Shown here in pieces: positions 1 to 5,970 of a stretch of DNA of 5,970 bases. Each line of letters begins with the position of its first letter. Within the stretch, counting starts at the first letter, position 1. Position numbers and translations under genes: made by a program. The stretch is taken from positions 1 to 5,970 of the forward strand of contig DXZA01000035.1 in NCBI GenBank assembly GCA_019415525.1, in the 5' to 3' direction. The notes under the pieces are model-generated. The model was not told the DNA's origin and searched no databases. It saw only the letters and a program-made list of their open reading frames with translations. The DNA is from Tyzzerella sp. Its GTDB lineage: Bacteria > Bacillota > Clostridia > Lachnospirales > Anaerotignaceae.

Positions 1-177
1 TGATATATGATTAGAAACATAGAAATCCCAAAAGTTTTATTATTTTAAATATTTGTATTTTATAATGAATTAAGTAATTATTTATTTTTATTTTAATATA
101 AATAAAAATATTATTATATATAATGCACAAAAAAAATACTAAAAAAATATATATATTAGCGAAAATAAATTACAATA
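1..177. other. AT-rich non-coding upstream region
   Basis: No gene could be supported here. On the + strand all three frames hit stops within the first 14 bases (TGA at 1, TGA at 8, TAG at 12), so no upstream + strand gene runs into the window beyond that. The only small + ORF (ATG at 7, 13 codons) has no visible ribosome binding site. An all-A/T inverted repeat (83-93 with 100-110, 6-nt loop) is present but has no G or C and no following T-run, so it is not a convincing terminator. A-tracts at about 129-148 lie 30-50 bases upstream of the -35 box and could act as an UP-like or bending element, which is inference only. Confidence 0.6.
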
Positions 178-206
178 TTGACCGGTATGCCGGTATGCGT
201 TATAAT
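178..206 (+). promoter_or_regulatory. Sigma-A-type promoter of the threonate catabolic operon
   Basis: A -35 box TTGACC (178-183) is separated by exactly 17 bases from a perfect -10 box TATAAT (201-206). Transcription should start near 212-214, giving a leader of only about 36 bases before the permease ATG, too short for a riboswitch. The spacer and start site are filled with the ACCGGTATGC repeats, so a bound regulator would directly block RNA polymerase. The box match and spacing are seen directly; activity is inferred. Confidence 0.8.
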
Positions 207-220
207 ACTAGCATACCGGT
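181..220. promoter_or_regulatory. Operator cluster: tandem plus inverted ACCGGTATGC repeats
   Basis: ACCGGTATGC at 181-190 is repeated exactly, in inverted orientation, as GCATACCGGT at 211-220. A second direct copy, CCGGTATGC, lies at 190-198, so the octamer CCGGTATG occurs in tandem at 182-189 and 190-197. The right-hand copy is embedded in the perfect palindrome TACCGGTA (214-221). The repeats stand out as GC-rich blocks in very AT-rich DNA, and they cover the -35/-10 spacer and the predicted start site. That position fits a repressor operator. The obvious candidate binder is the FCD-type GntR regulator encoded at 5264-5920, since such local regulators usually control the neighbouring catabolic genes; binding is inferred. 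Confidence 0.75.
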
Positions 221-248
221 ACATAAAAACAATATAGGAGGATTTTAA

Positions 249-1502
249 ATGGAAATTTCAACATTAGGAGCGTTAATTGGTTTAGCAGTAGCAATAATAT
301 TAATTATTAAAAAATTTGAACCGGCATACAGTATGATTTTGGGTGCTCTAATAGGTGGTATTGTTGGAGGTGCCGGACTTCAAAACACAGTAAGTTGTAT
401 GATTGTTGGGGCTCAAGATATTATGACAGCTGTAATTAGAATTATTGCTTCTGGAGTTCTTGCTGGAACACTTATAAAATCAGGCGCAGCTGCAAAAATA
501 GCAGACCAGATTATAAAAGTACTTGGAGAGAAAAGAGCTCTCTTTGCACTTGCATTATCAACTATGATTTTAACAGGCGTTGGCGTTTTTGGTGATGTTG
601 CAGTTATAACGGTTGCTCCAATAGCAATATCTCTTGGAAATAAACTTGGATATTCAAAATTTGTACTTCTTGCAGCTATGGTTGGAGGGGAAAAGGCCGG
701 AATGGTTATTTCGCCAAATCCAAATACAATAGCAGCAGCAGAAAATTTTGGTGTTGGTCTTTCATCTCTTATGATTGCTGGATTAATTCCAGGGATTATT
801 GGTCTTATTATAACAGTTGTTATAACAACAATACTTTCTAAAAAACACAAAGGAAAAACTGTAGATATATTATCAAATGAAGAAACTGAAGTTGATATGC
901 CTTCGTTATTAGGTGCAATAGCAGGTCCTATTGTTGTAATAATACTTCTTATGTTAAGACCTATTGTAGGAATTACAGTTGACCCACTTGTAGCACTTCC
1001 GATAGGTGGTATTGTAGGAATTCTTTGTATGAATAAAACAAAGTATACAAAAGATTATTTATCATTTGGTCTTGGAAAAATGATGCCTGTTGCAATACTT
1101 CTTATGGGTACAGGTACAATATCAGGAATTATAAAAACATCACAACTTCAATATGATATGACAGCAGTACTTGAATTTATGAATTTACCAGAGTTTTTAT
1201 TAGCTCCAATATCAGGTACGCTTATGGGAGCAGCAACTGCCTCATCTTCAGCAGGAGCAACAATTGCTTCTTCAACATTTGCAGGTACAATAACACAGGT
1301 TGTTACACCTTTAGCAGGAGCAGCAATGCTTCATGCAGGAACAATAGTTTTAGATACACTTCCTCATGGTTCATTCTTTCATGCCTCAGCAGGTTCTGTT
1401 GGTATGAGTGTATCAGAGAGAATGAAGTTATTACCTATTGATTTGATTATAGGTTTAACAATAACAATAGCTTCAACAATAATTTATGGAATAATACTTT
1501 AA
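249..1502 (+). CDS. GntP-family sugar-acid permease (probable threonate transporter)
   Basis: Predicted inner-membrane secondary transporter of the gluconate permease (GntP) family, probably importing L-threonate or a related four-carbon sugar acid. The 417-residue protein is almost wholly hydrophobic, with about 12 membrane segments (for example near residues 4-20, 28-46, 98-128, 171-196, 218-236, 246-260, 277-295, 397-416). A polar loop lies at about 198-217. Glycine/alanine/serine-rich stretches around 326-345 and the DTLPHGS motif at 369-375 fit the family. The loop SPNPNT at 155-160 sits where classical gluconate permeases, as I recall them, carry a PPHPGP-like motif, so this is a divergent branch. 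It is slightly shorter than E. coli YgbN. The ATG follows AGGAGGA (236-242) by 6 bases. It is the first gene of the operon. Family assignment is good; the substrate is inferred from the neighbours. Confidence 0.85.
   Translation: MEISTLGALIGLAVAIILIIKKFEPAYSMILGALIGGIVGGAGLQNTVSCMIVGAQDIMTAVIRIIASGVLAGTLIKSGAAAKIADQIIKVLGEKRALFALALSTMILTGVGVFGDVAVITVAPIAISLGNKLGYSKFVLLAAMVGGEKAGMVISPNPNTIAAAENFGVGLSSLMIAGLIPGIIGLIITVVITTILSKKHKGKTVDILSNEETEVDMPSLLGAIAGPIVVIILLMLRPIVGITVDPLVALPIGGIVGILCMNKTKYTKDYLSFGLGKMMPVAILLMGTGTISGIIKTSQLQYDMTAVLEFMNLPEFLLAPISGTLMGAATASSSAGATIASSTFAGTITQVVTPLAGAAMLHAGTIVLDTLPHGSFFHASAGSVGMSVSERMKLLPIDLIIGLTITIASTIIYGIIL
320..335. promoter_or_regulatory. Possible intragenic auxiliary operator
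   Basis: CCGGCATAC at 321-329 is the exact reverse complement of GTATGCCGG at 185-193 in the promoter operator cluster. It is followed by GTATG, giving the small inverted repeat CATAC-A-GTATG (325-335). It lies about 110 bases downstream of the predicted transcription start, inside codons 24-28 of the permease gene. It could be a roadblock or looping site for the same regulator, or chance created by the Glu-Pro-Ala-Tyr codons. Confidence 0.3.
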
Positions 1503-1543
1503 AAATATACTACTAAAATACATAATAAAGGAGAAATGAAATT

Positions 1544-2431
1544 ATGAAAGCAGGATTTATCGGATTAGGAATTATGGGAAAACCAATGGCAAAAAACCTT
1601 ATAAAAAGTGGTTGTGAACTTTATGTAAATGACCTTAATAAAAATGCAGTTGCAGAGCTTGTTGCAGCAGGTGCAAAAGAAGGAAGTTATGAAGTAATAG
1701 GAAATGAATGTGATGTTATATTTACAATTCTTCCAAACGGTTCTATTGTTCAAGGTGTTCTTTTTGGTGATAATGGTTTAGCAAACTATTTAAAAAAGGG
1801 TACAGTTGTTTGTGATATGAGTTCTGTCACACCAACTGAATCAGTTACTTGTGCTAAAAAATTAGAAGAAATTGGTGTTGGATTTATTGATTCACCTGTT
1901 AGTGGAGGAGAACCTAAAGCTATTGATGGAACACTTGCTTTTATGGCTGGAGGAGAAGAGGAACATTTTGATAAATTAAAACCATATTTTGATATAATGG
2001 GTTCTTCTGCATTATTAATAGGAAAAAGCGGAAGTGGTTCTGTTACAAAACTTACAAATCAGGTTATTGTTAATATGACAATAGCAGCTGTGTCAGAAGC
2101 ATTTGTATTATGTACAAAAGCAGGTGCTGACCCAGAAAAAGTTTATCAGGCTATAAGAGGTGGGCTTGCTGGAAGTGTTATTCTTGATGCAAAAATTCCT
2201 ATGATAATTGAACGTAATTTTAAACCAGGCGGAAAGATTTCAATCAACCATAAAGATATTAAAAATGTTATGGCAACAGCTCATGACATTGATGTTCCAA
2301 TGCCTTTAACAAGTCAGCTTTTCGAAATTATGCAGAACTTAAAAATAACAGGACATTTTGATGATGACCATTGTGGAATTGTTCAGTATTTTGAAAAACT
2401 TGCAGGTGTTGAAGTTAAAAAAGTAAAATGA
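1544..2431 (+). CDS. ltnD: L-threonate dehydrogenase (3-hydroxyisobutyrate dehydrogenase family)
   Basis: Cytosolic oxidoreductase predicted to oxidise L-threonate at C2 to 2-oxo-tetronate, the first step of the pathway. The 295 residues match the usual family length. The N-terminal Rossmann domain carries GLGIMG (7-12), and Asp30 at the end of the second strand favours NAD over NADP. The substrate-binding signature SPVSGGEPKA begins near residue 117. The catalytic Lys169 lies in KLTNQ (169-173), followed by the all-helical C-terminal domain. The start is set by AAAGGAG (1527-1533), 10 bases before the ATG. A 3-codon ATG-AAA-TTA-TGA at 1536-1547 overlaps this start but lies too close to the Shine-Dalgarno to be the main start. 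A tartronate semialdehyde reductase (GarR-like) would look similar; the adjacent kinase and decarboxylase genes favour LtnD. Confidence 0.85.
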   Translation: MKAGFIGLGIMGKPMAKNLIKSGCELYVNDLNKNAVAELVAAGAKEGSYEVIGNECDVIFTILPNGSIVQGVLFGDNGLANYLKKGTVVCDMSSVTPTESVTCAKKLEEIGVGFIDSPVSGGEPKAIDGTLAFMAGGEEEHFDKLKPYFDIMGSSALLIGKSGSGSVTKLTNQVIVNMTIAAVSEAFVLCTKAGADPEKVYQAIRGGLAGSVILDAKIPMIIERNFKPGGKISINHKDIKNVMATAHDIDVPMPLTSQLFEIMQNLKITGHFDDDHCGIVQYFEKLAGVEVKKVK

Positions 2432-2448
2432 TTAAAGGGTGATATAAA

Positions 2449-3240
2449 ATGAAATATGGTTGTGGAACAACAATAGGAAATTATAACATACTTGAAGAAC
2501 TTGGATTTGATTATATAGAACTTCCAGGAAATCAAATTTATAATATGACAAATGAAGAGTTTGAAAATGTTAAAAAAACTATTAGAAATGGTAAAGTTAA
2601 ATGTTGTGGCTTTAATGCTGCACTAACACCTGATATAGTTTTTGTAGGTGAAGGTTTTGATATTGAAAAAGTAAAAGAATATGCAGAAACTTTATGTAAA
2701 AGAGGCAAGGAACTTGATATATCTGCAATAGGTATAGGTTCTCCTAAATCTCGTTGTTTTAAAGAAGGCGATGATATTAATAAGGCTTGGAAACAGGTAA
2801 GAGAATTTTTAGATGTATTCTCTGATATAGCACATAAATATAATATTACAATTATGTATGAATCTCTCAATAGAACAGAAAGCCAGTTTGGTTTAAAAAT
2901 AAAAGAAGGTGCAGACCTTGTTGCTGATATGAAAAAAGAAAATCTTAAAATAGTTTTTGATATATATCATATGCATATGGAAAATGAACCTATTGAAGAC
3001 CTTATATATTCTCTTCCTTATATAAATCATGTTCATATAGCAGAAAGAGTTGGAGCAGAAAGAAGATATCCTTCAGAAAATCTTTATGATTACTATAAAA
3101 GTGTATTAACACCTGTTATAAAATCAGGATATGATAAAGCTATATGTACAGAGGCATTTGATGGAGATGTCAAAGAAGGTGCAGAACGTTCTATAAAATT
3201 ACTTAAAAAAATTGTTGCTGAAATAGAGAAGGAGATTTAA
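2449..3240 (+). CDS. TIM-barrel sugar isomerase/epimerase, probable 2-oxo-tetronate isomerase
   Basis: A 263-residue protein of the xylose isomerase-like/AP endonuclease family 2 TIM-barrel superfamily. By position in the pathway it should convert 2-oxo-tetronate to 3-oxo-tetronate, the role of OtnI. Probable divalent-metal ligands can be picked out at the ends of successive strands: Glu138 (MYESL), Asp171 (FDIYHMH), His196 (HVHIAE) and Glu235 (CTEAF). This is the Glu-Asp-His-Glu set typical of the superfamily. It does not show the sequence features I recall for E. coli YgbM, such as its N-terminal AANLSMMF and its GEINYP motif, so it is probably a different branch doing the same job. The Shine-Dalgarno AAAGGGTGA (2434-2442) is weaker than those of its neighbours. 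The gene starts 17 bases after ltnD and ends 1 base before otnK. Fold is confident; exact reaction is inferred. Confidence 0.75.
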   Translation: MKYGCGTTIGNYNILEELGFDYIELPGNQIYNMTNEEFENVKKTIRNGKVKCCGFNAALTPDIVFVGEGFDIEKVKEYAETLCKRGKELDISAIGIGSPKSRCFKEGDDINKAWKQVREFLDVFSDIAHKYNITIMYESLNRTESQFGLKIKEGADLVADMKKENLKIVFDIYHMHMENEPIEDLIYSLPYINHVHIAERVGAERRYPSENLYDYYKSVLTPVIKSGYDKAICTEAFDGDVKEGAERSIKLLKKIVAEIEKEI

Positions 3241-3241
3241 T

Positions 3242-4507
3242 ATGAACAATAGAATATTAGTGGGCTGTGTAGCAGATGATTTTACAGGTGCAAGTGATGC
3301 GGCGTCATTTCTTATAAGTAAAGGACTTAAAACTCTTCTTTTTAATGGAATTCCAAATGGGAATATTGCAGATTGCAATGCTGTTGTTATAGCCTTAAAA
3401 AGCAGAACTCAAGAAACAAAAAGTGCTGTTGCAGATTCTATGGCTGCTTTTAAATGGCTTAAAGATAATGGAGCAGAGCATGTATATTTTAAATATTGTT
3501 CAACTTTTGATTCTACAAAAGAAGGTAATATTGGTCCAGTAACAGATGCAGTCCTTGAAGAATTTAATGAAAAATATACAATACTTTGTCCGGCTTTACC
3601 TGTAAATAAAAGAACTGTAAAAGATGGTATATTATATGTTGATGATATTCCTCTTGCAGAAACTCATATGAAAAATCATCCACTTACTCCTATGTGGGAA
3701 TCTGAAATAGCAAAACTTATGAAACCACAGGGTAAATATGAAACTCTTAATATAAATCAGGATACACTTAAAAAATCTAAAGAAGAAATACTTAAAATCG
3801 TTGAAGATTTTGGAAAAGATAAAGAACATTTTTATATTGTTCCTGACTATATTACTGACGAAGATGGTATAAAAATTTCAGAAGTTTTTGGTGATATAGG
3901 AGTTCTTACAGGTGGTTCTGGAATATTAGCACCGCTTTCTGCAAAATACAAAGAATTACTTGGTGACTCAGATAATAAAATAGTTTCAAGCAGTACAAAG
4001 GGAAAAGGTATTGTTCTTGCTGGAAGTTGTTCAAAAGCTACTTTAGGACAAATTGATAATTTTAAAAGCAAAGGATATTTATCATATAAGGTAGAACCTC
4101 TTAAACTTATTAAAGGTGAAGAAACAATAGATAATGTATGGAATTTTGTATTAGAAAATAGTGATAAAGAGGTTCTTATATATAGTTCAGATAGTGCAGA
4201 AAATGTTATTGAAATACAAAAAGAAGGAAAAGAAAAAGTTGCAGAAGCTCTTGAAGGTATGACAGCAGAAATTGCAAAAAGAGCATCTGAAAAAGGTTAT
4301 ACAAGAATTATTGTTGCTGGTGGTGAAACATCAAGTGCTGTTGCCAAAAAACTTGGATATAATAGTTTTGAAATAGGAGAAAGCATTGCACCAGGTGTTC
4401 CTGTAATGGCACCTTTATCAGATATGAATATGCGTATTGTTTTAAAATCTGGAAATTTTGGACAAGAAGACTTTTTTGAAAGAGCCTTAAATATTACAAG
4501 GGGGTAA
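3242..4507 (+). CDS. otnK: 3-oxo-tetronate kinase
   Basis: ATP-dependent kinase of the former DUF1537 (four-carbon acid sugar kinase) family, phosphorylating 3-oxo-tetronate to its 4-phosphate in the cytosol. At 421 residues it is full length. The N-terminal substrate-binding domain has ADDFTGASDAA (11-21), KYCSTFDSTKEGNIGP (84-99) and CPALPVNKRTV (116-126). The C-terminal nucleotide-binding domain has TGGSGIL (223-229), LAGSCSKAT (259-267), VAGGETSSAV (358-367) and SGNFGQEDFF (403-412). These blocks closely match E. coli YgbK as I recall it, and they make this the most secure functional anchor of the operon. AGAAGGAG (3227-3234) lies inside the end of the isomerase gene. The ATG follows the isomerase stop by one base, so translational coupling is likely. 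Confidence 0.93.
   Translation: MNNRILVGCVADDFTGASDAASFLISKGLKTLLFNGIPNGNIADCNAVVIALKSRTQETKSAVADSMAAFKWLKDNGAEHVYFKYCSTFDSTKEGNIGPVTDAVLEEFNEKYTILCPALPVNKRTVKDGILYVDDIPLAETHMKNHPLTPMWESEIAKLMKPQGKYETLNINQDTLKKSKEEILKIVEDFGKDKEHFYIVPDYITDEDGIKISEVFGDIGVLTGGSGILAPLSAKYKELLGDSDNKIVSSSTKGKGIVLAGSCSKATLGQIDNFKSKGYLSYKVEPLKLIKGEETIDNVWNFVLENSDKEVLIYSSDSAENVIEIQKEGKEKVAEALEGMTAEIAKRASEKGYTRIIVAGGETSSAVAKKLGYNSFEIGESIAPGVPVMAPLSDMNMRIVLKSGNFGQEDFFERALNITRG
4498..4504 (+). promoter_or_regulatory. Ribosome binding site fixing a TTG start
   Basis: AAGGGGG lies at the very end of otnK and 9 bases upstream of TTG at 4514. It supports the TTG as the start of otnC. No in-frame ATG occurs before 4595, which falls inside the conserved substrate-binding motif, so starting there would remove essential sequence. 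Confidence 0.65.
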
Positions 4508-4513
4508 TTTCTT

Positions 4514-5110
4514 TTGGAAGATATATTAAAAACTGCTGTATGGATTGCTCATAGTCTTTTTGAAAGAGGAAAAGCAACAGGTTCTTCAGCCAATATGAGT
4601 TTTAAATATGATAACAAAATATATATTACAGGTAGCGGAACATCTTTTGGTACATTAAGGGAAGAAGATTTTTCAATTCTTTCTTTAGATGGCGAACTTA
4701 TTTCTGGTCCAAAACCAAGTAAAGAGTTTCCTTTACATAAAATTATGTATGATAAAGATGAAAAAATAGAAGCTGTTATACATACTCATAGTTTTTATTC
4801 AACACTATGGTCATGTGCTGAACATGAAAACGAAATAGATTGTATACCAGAATATACACCATATTTAAAAATGAAATTAGGGACAGTTGGTCTTGTACCA
4901 TATGCAAAACCTGGTTCAAATGAACTTTTTGAGGAATTTAGAAAATGTGTAGAAAAAAGTGATGGTTTTTTACTTAGAAATCATGGACCTGTTGTAGGTG
5001 GAAAAAGTTTGCTTGATGCTTTTTATTGTTTGGAAGAATTGGAAGAAAGTACAAGAATTGCTTGGGAGATAGAATCAAAAAGTAAACATTTTAAATTTAA
5101 TAAAATATAG
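4514..5110 (+). CDS. otnC: 3-oxo-tetronate 4-phosphate decarboxylase (class II aldolase family)
   Basis: Cytosolic metal-dependent lyase of the class II aldolase/adducin family, predicted to decarboxylate 3-oxo-tetronate 4-phosphate to dihydroxyacetone phosphate and CO2. Motifs in order: phosphate-binding GSSANMS (23-29) and TGSGTSFGTL (39-48); catalytic Glu71 in PSKE (68-71); zinc ligands His90 and His92 in HTHS and His157 in NHGPVV. The 198 residues are a little shorter than E. coli YgbL (about 212), mainly at the C-terminus, but all catalytic blocks are present. It starts with TTG, 6 bases after the otnK stop. An L-fuculose- or ribulose-phosphate aldolase would share the fold; pairing with OtnK makes OtnC much more likely. 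Confidence 0.88.
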   Translation: MEDILKTAVWIAHSLFERGKATGSSANMSFKYDNKIYITGSGTSFGTLREEDFSILSLDGELISGPKPSKEFPLHKIMYDKDEKIEAVIHTHSFYSTLWSCAEHENEIDCIPEYTPYLKMKLGTVGLVPYAKPGSNELFEEFRKCVEKSDGFLLRNHGPVVGGKSLLDAFYCLEELEESTRIAWEIESKSKHFKFNKI

Positions 5111-5114
5111 TAAT

Positions 5115-5152
5115 AAAAAATCTGATATCTTTTTATAGATATCAGATTTTTT
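5115..5152 (+). terminator. Rho-independent terminator of the operon
   Basis: AAAAAATCTGATATCT (5115-5130) pairs perfectly over 16 bases with AGATATCAGATTTTTT (5137-5152) around a 6-base loop, TTTTAT. The right arm ends in a T-run and further T-rich sequence follows to 5160. It begins 4 bases after the otnC stop. It separates the catabolic operon from the downstream regulator gene, which has its own promoter. The stem has few G-C pairs, so readthrough is possible. Confidence 0.85.
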
Positions 5153-5197
5153 ATATTTTTATAATATAGTATAAAATAATTGAAAGTAAAATAAATA

Positions 5198-5226
5198 TTG
5201 TTTTGGATAGAAAAAAGAACTATAAT
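5198..5226 (+). promoter_or_regulatory. Promoter of the regulator gene
   Basis: TTGTTT (5198-5203) is followed after exactly 17 bases by a perfect TATAAT (5221-5226). Transcription should begin near 5232-5234, about 30 bases before the ATG at 5264. The -35 box matches only in part and AT-rich DNA makes chance -10 matches common, so the call rests on exact spacing and correct position. Confidence 0.6.
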
Positions 5227-5248
5227 AAATATAGTATTTATTATAGTT
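5218..5248. promoter_or_regulatory. Perfect 14-bp inverted repeat over the regulator promoter (putative autoregulatory operator)
   Basis: AACTATAATAAATA (5218-5231) and TATTTATTATAGTT (5235-5248) are exact reverse complements around the 3-base spacer TAG. The left arm contains the -10 box and the spacer coincides with the predicted transcription start. The repeat would therefore not be transcribed whole as a hairpin, which suggests a DNA-level protein-binding site. It ends directly at the Shine-Dalgarno TAAGGAG (5248-5254). It shares no core with the ACCGGTATGC operator. Confidence 0.55.
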
Positions 5249-5263
5249 AAGGAGTTTTAGTAT

Positions 5264-5920
5264 ATGGAATATAAAAAAACATTGCAATTACAGGCTTATG
5301 AATACATAAAAAATAAAATATTAAATAATGATATGTTATATAATGAAATATATTCAGAAACAAAAATAGCTAAAGAATTAGGTATTTCAAGAACACCTGT
5401 GAGAGATGCAATACAGTATCTTTCTCAAGAAAGATATATAGATATTATACCTAATAAAGGATTTTGTTTACATAAAATGGAAATGCAAGACTTTATAGAT
5501 ACAATGGAAATACGTACAGCTATAGAAGGGTATTGTGTTAGACAAATTGCAAAAGAATATGAAAGCCAAAAGGCTAAAGATACATTTAAAAAACTTGAAG
5601 AGCTTATAGAAATGCAAAAGAAATCTTTAAATATTTCATTAGAGGATTTTTTTGAGGCTGATATGTTATTTCATATAACTATTGTTAATCATATAAATAA
5701 TAATGAGCTTAAAAAGCTTTTTAGTTCATATATATATAGAATGAGAAATTTTGCTATGCATTCATTAGGTCATGAAGGGCGTATGGAAACTACAATAGAA
5801 GAACATTTAGAAATATTAAATAACATTAAAAAAGGTAATGCTATAAATGCATATGAAAGTATAGTTTTACATATGGAAAGTCCTAAAGATATAAGTGTTA
5901 ATGATATATATAGTTTATAA
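5264..5920 (+). CDS. GntR-family transcriptional regulator, FCD (FadR-type) domain
   Basis: DNA-binding regulator of 218 residues, predicted to sense a pathway acid sugar and control the upstream operon. The N-terminal winged helix-turn-helix spans about residues 8-70, with the helix-turn-helix at SETKIAKELGISRTPVRDAI (31-50) and the wing around IIPNKGF (61-67). The C-terminal all-helical FCD domain keeps the usual metal/ligand residues: Asp133 and His137 (EADMLFH), His181 (EEHLEI) and His203 (VLHME). FCD regulators commonly bind carboxylic or sugar acids through this site. The ATG follows TAAGGAG (5248-5254) by 9 bases. The gene lies downstream of the operon terminator in the same orientation with its own promoter, and an inverted repeat there suggests autoregulation. 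No terminator is visible in the 50 bases after its stop. The E. coli counterpart cluster uses a DeoR-type regulator instead. Confidence 0.88.
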   Translation: MEYKKTLQLQAYEYIKNKILNNDMLYNEIYSETKIAKELGISRTPVRDAIQYLSQERYIDIIPNKGFCLHKMEMQDFIDTMEIRTAIEGYCVRQIAKEYESQKAKDTFKKLEELIEMQKKSLNISLEDFFEADMLFHITIVNHINNNELKKLFSSYIYRMRNFAMHSLGHEGRMETTIEEHLEILNNIKKGNAINAYESIVLHMESPKDISVNDIYSL

Positions 5921-5970
5921 TAAAAATATATGTAATTAATCAGAGTAGGATTTAATGATATGTGTATATC

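Noticed and set aside
1..20. Possible start of a divergent minus-strand gene (ATG at 20 reading leftward)
   Set aside because: Only six open codons lie inside the window and the upstream GGGA-like ribosome binding site is weak, so it cannot be supported.
7..48. 13-codon + strand ORF as a small peptide gene
   Set aside because: No ribosome binding site and no promoter next to it; this length is expected by chance.
83..110. 11-bp inverted repeat with 6-nt loop as an upstream terminator
   Set aside because: The stem is entirely A/T and lacks a following T-run; such repeats are expected by chance in this low-complexity region.
207..248. Riboswitch or leader peptide ahead of the operon
   Set aside because: The predicted leader is only about 36 bases, with no room for an aptamer or attenuator. 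The inverted repeats straddle the start site and are better explained as operators.
413..850. Minus-strand ORF of 145 codons inside the permease gene
   Set aside because: Antisense shadow of a clear membrane-protein gene. The translation has no recognisable family and no supporting ribosome binding site. The same applies to the other minus-strand ORFs at 1565-1753, 2538-2870, 3632-3829 and 3847-4071.
5946..5970. Possible start of a next + strand gene (TAGGA followed by ATG at 5955 or 5960)
   Set aside because: Only a few codons remain before the window ends and the spacing is poor for the first ATG, so there is not enough to call a gene.

Overview
The window is AT-rich (roughly 30% GC by eye). 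It has strong AGGAGG-type ribosome binding sites, consensus sigma-A-like promoters, AGA/CTT/ATA-rich codon use and a TTG start. This suggests a low-GC anaerobe of the Clostridia (Lachnospiraceae-like), with Fusobacteria a possible alternative. Nothing in the sequence fixes the genus, and there are no signs of mobile elements, CRISPR or RNA genes.

Layout: positions 1-177 are AT-rich non-coding DNA. A near-consensus promoter (178-206) lies inside a cluster of ACCGGTATGC operator repeats (181-220). It drives five tightly packed + strand genes: a GntP-family permease (249-1502), an LtnD-type 3-hydroxyacid dehydrogenase (1544-2431), a TIM-barrel isomerase (2449-3240), the 3-oxo-tetronate kinase OtnK (3242-4507) and the class II aldolase-type decarboxylase OtnC (4514-5110, TTG start). 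A perfect 16-bp stem terminator (5115-5152) closes the unit. A separate promoter, overlapped by a perfect 14-bp inverted repeat (5198-5248), drives a GntR-family FCD-type regulator (5264-5920).

Together the genes form a complete route for a four-carbon acid sugar, most likely L-threonate (a breakdown product of ascorbate). The permease imports it, LtnD oxidises it to 2-oxo-tetronate, the TIM-barrel enzyme isomerises this to 3-oxo-tetronate, OtnK phosphorylates it, and OtnC decarboxylates the product to dihydroxyacetone phosphate for glycolysis. The set parallels E. coli ygbJKLMN, but the gene order differs, the regulator is FCD/GntR rather than DeoR type, and the isomerase does not look like YgbM.

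This is a regional variant of a known pathway rather than a new system. The points most worth following are the operator architecture (a tandem octamer plus inverted copy, and an intragenic echo), the different palindrome at the regulator's own promoter, and the apparently non-orthologous isomerase.
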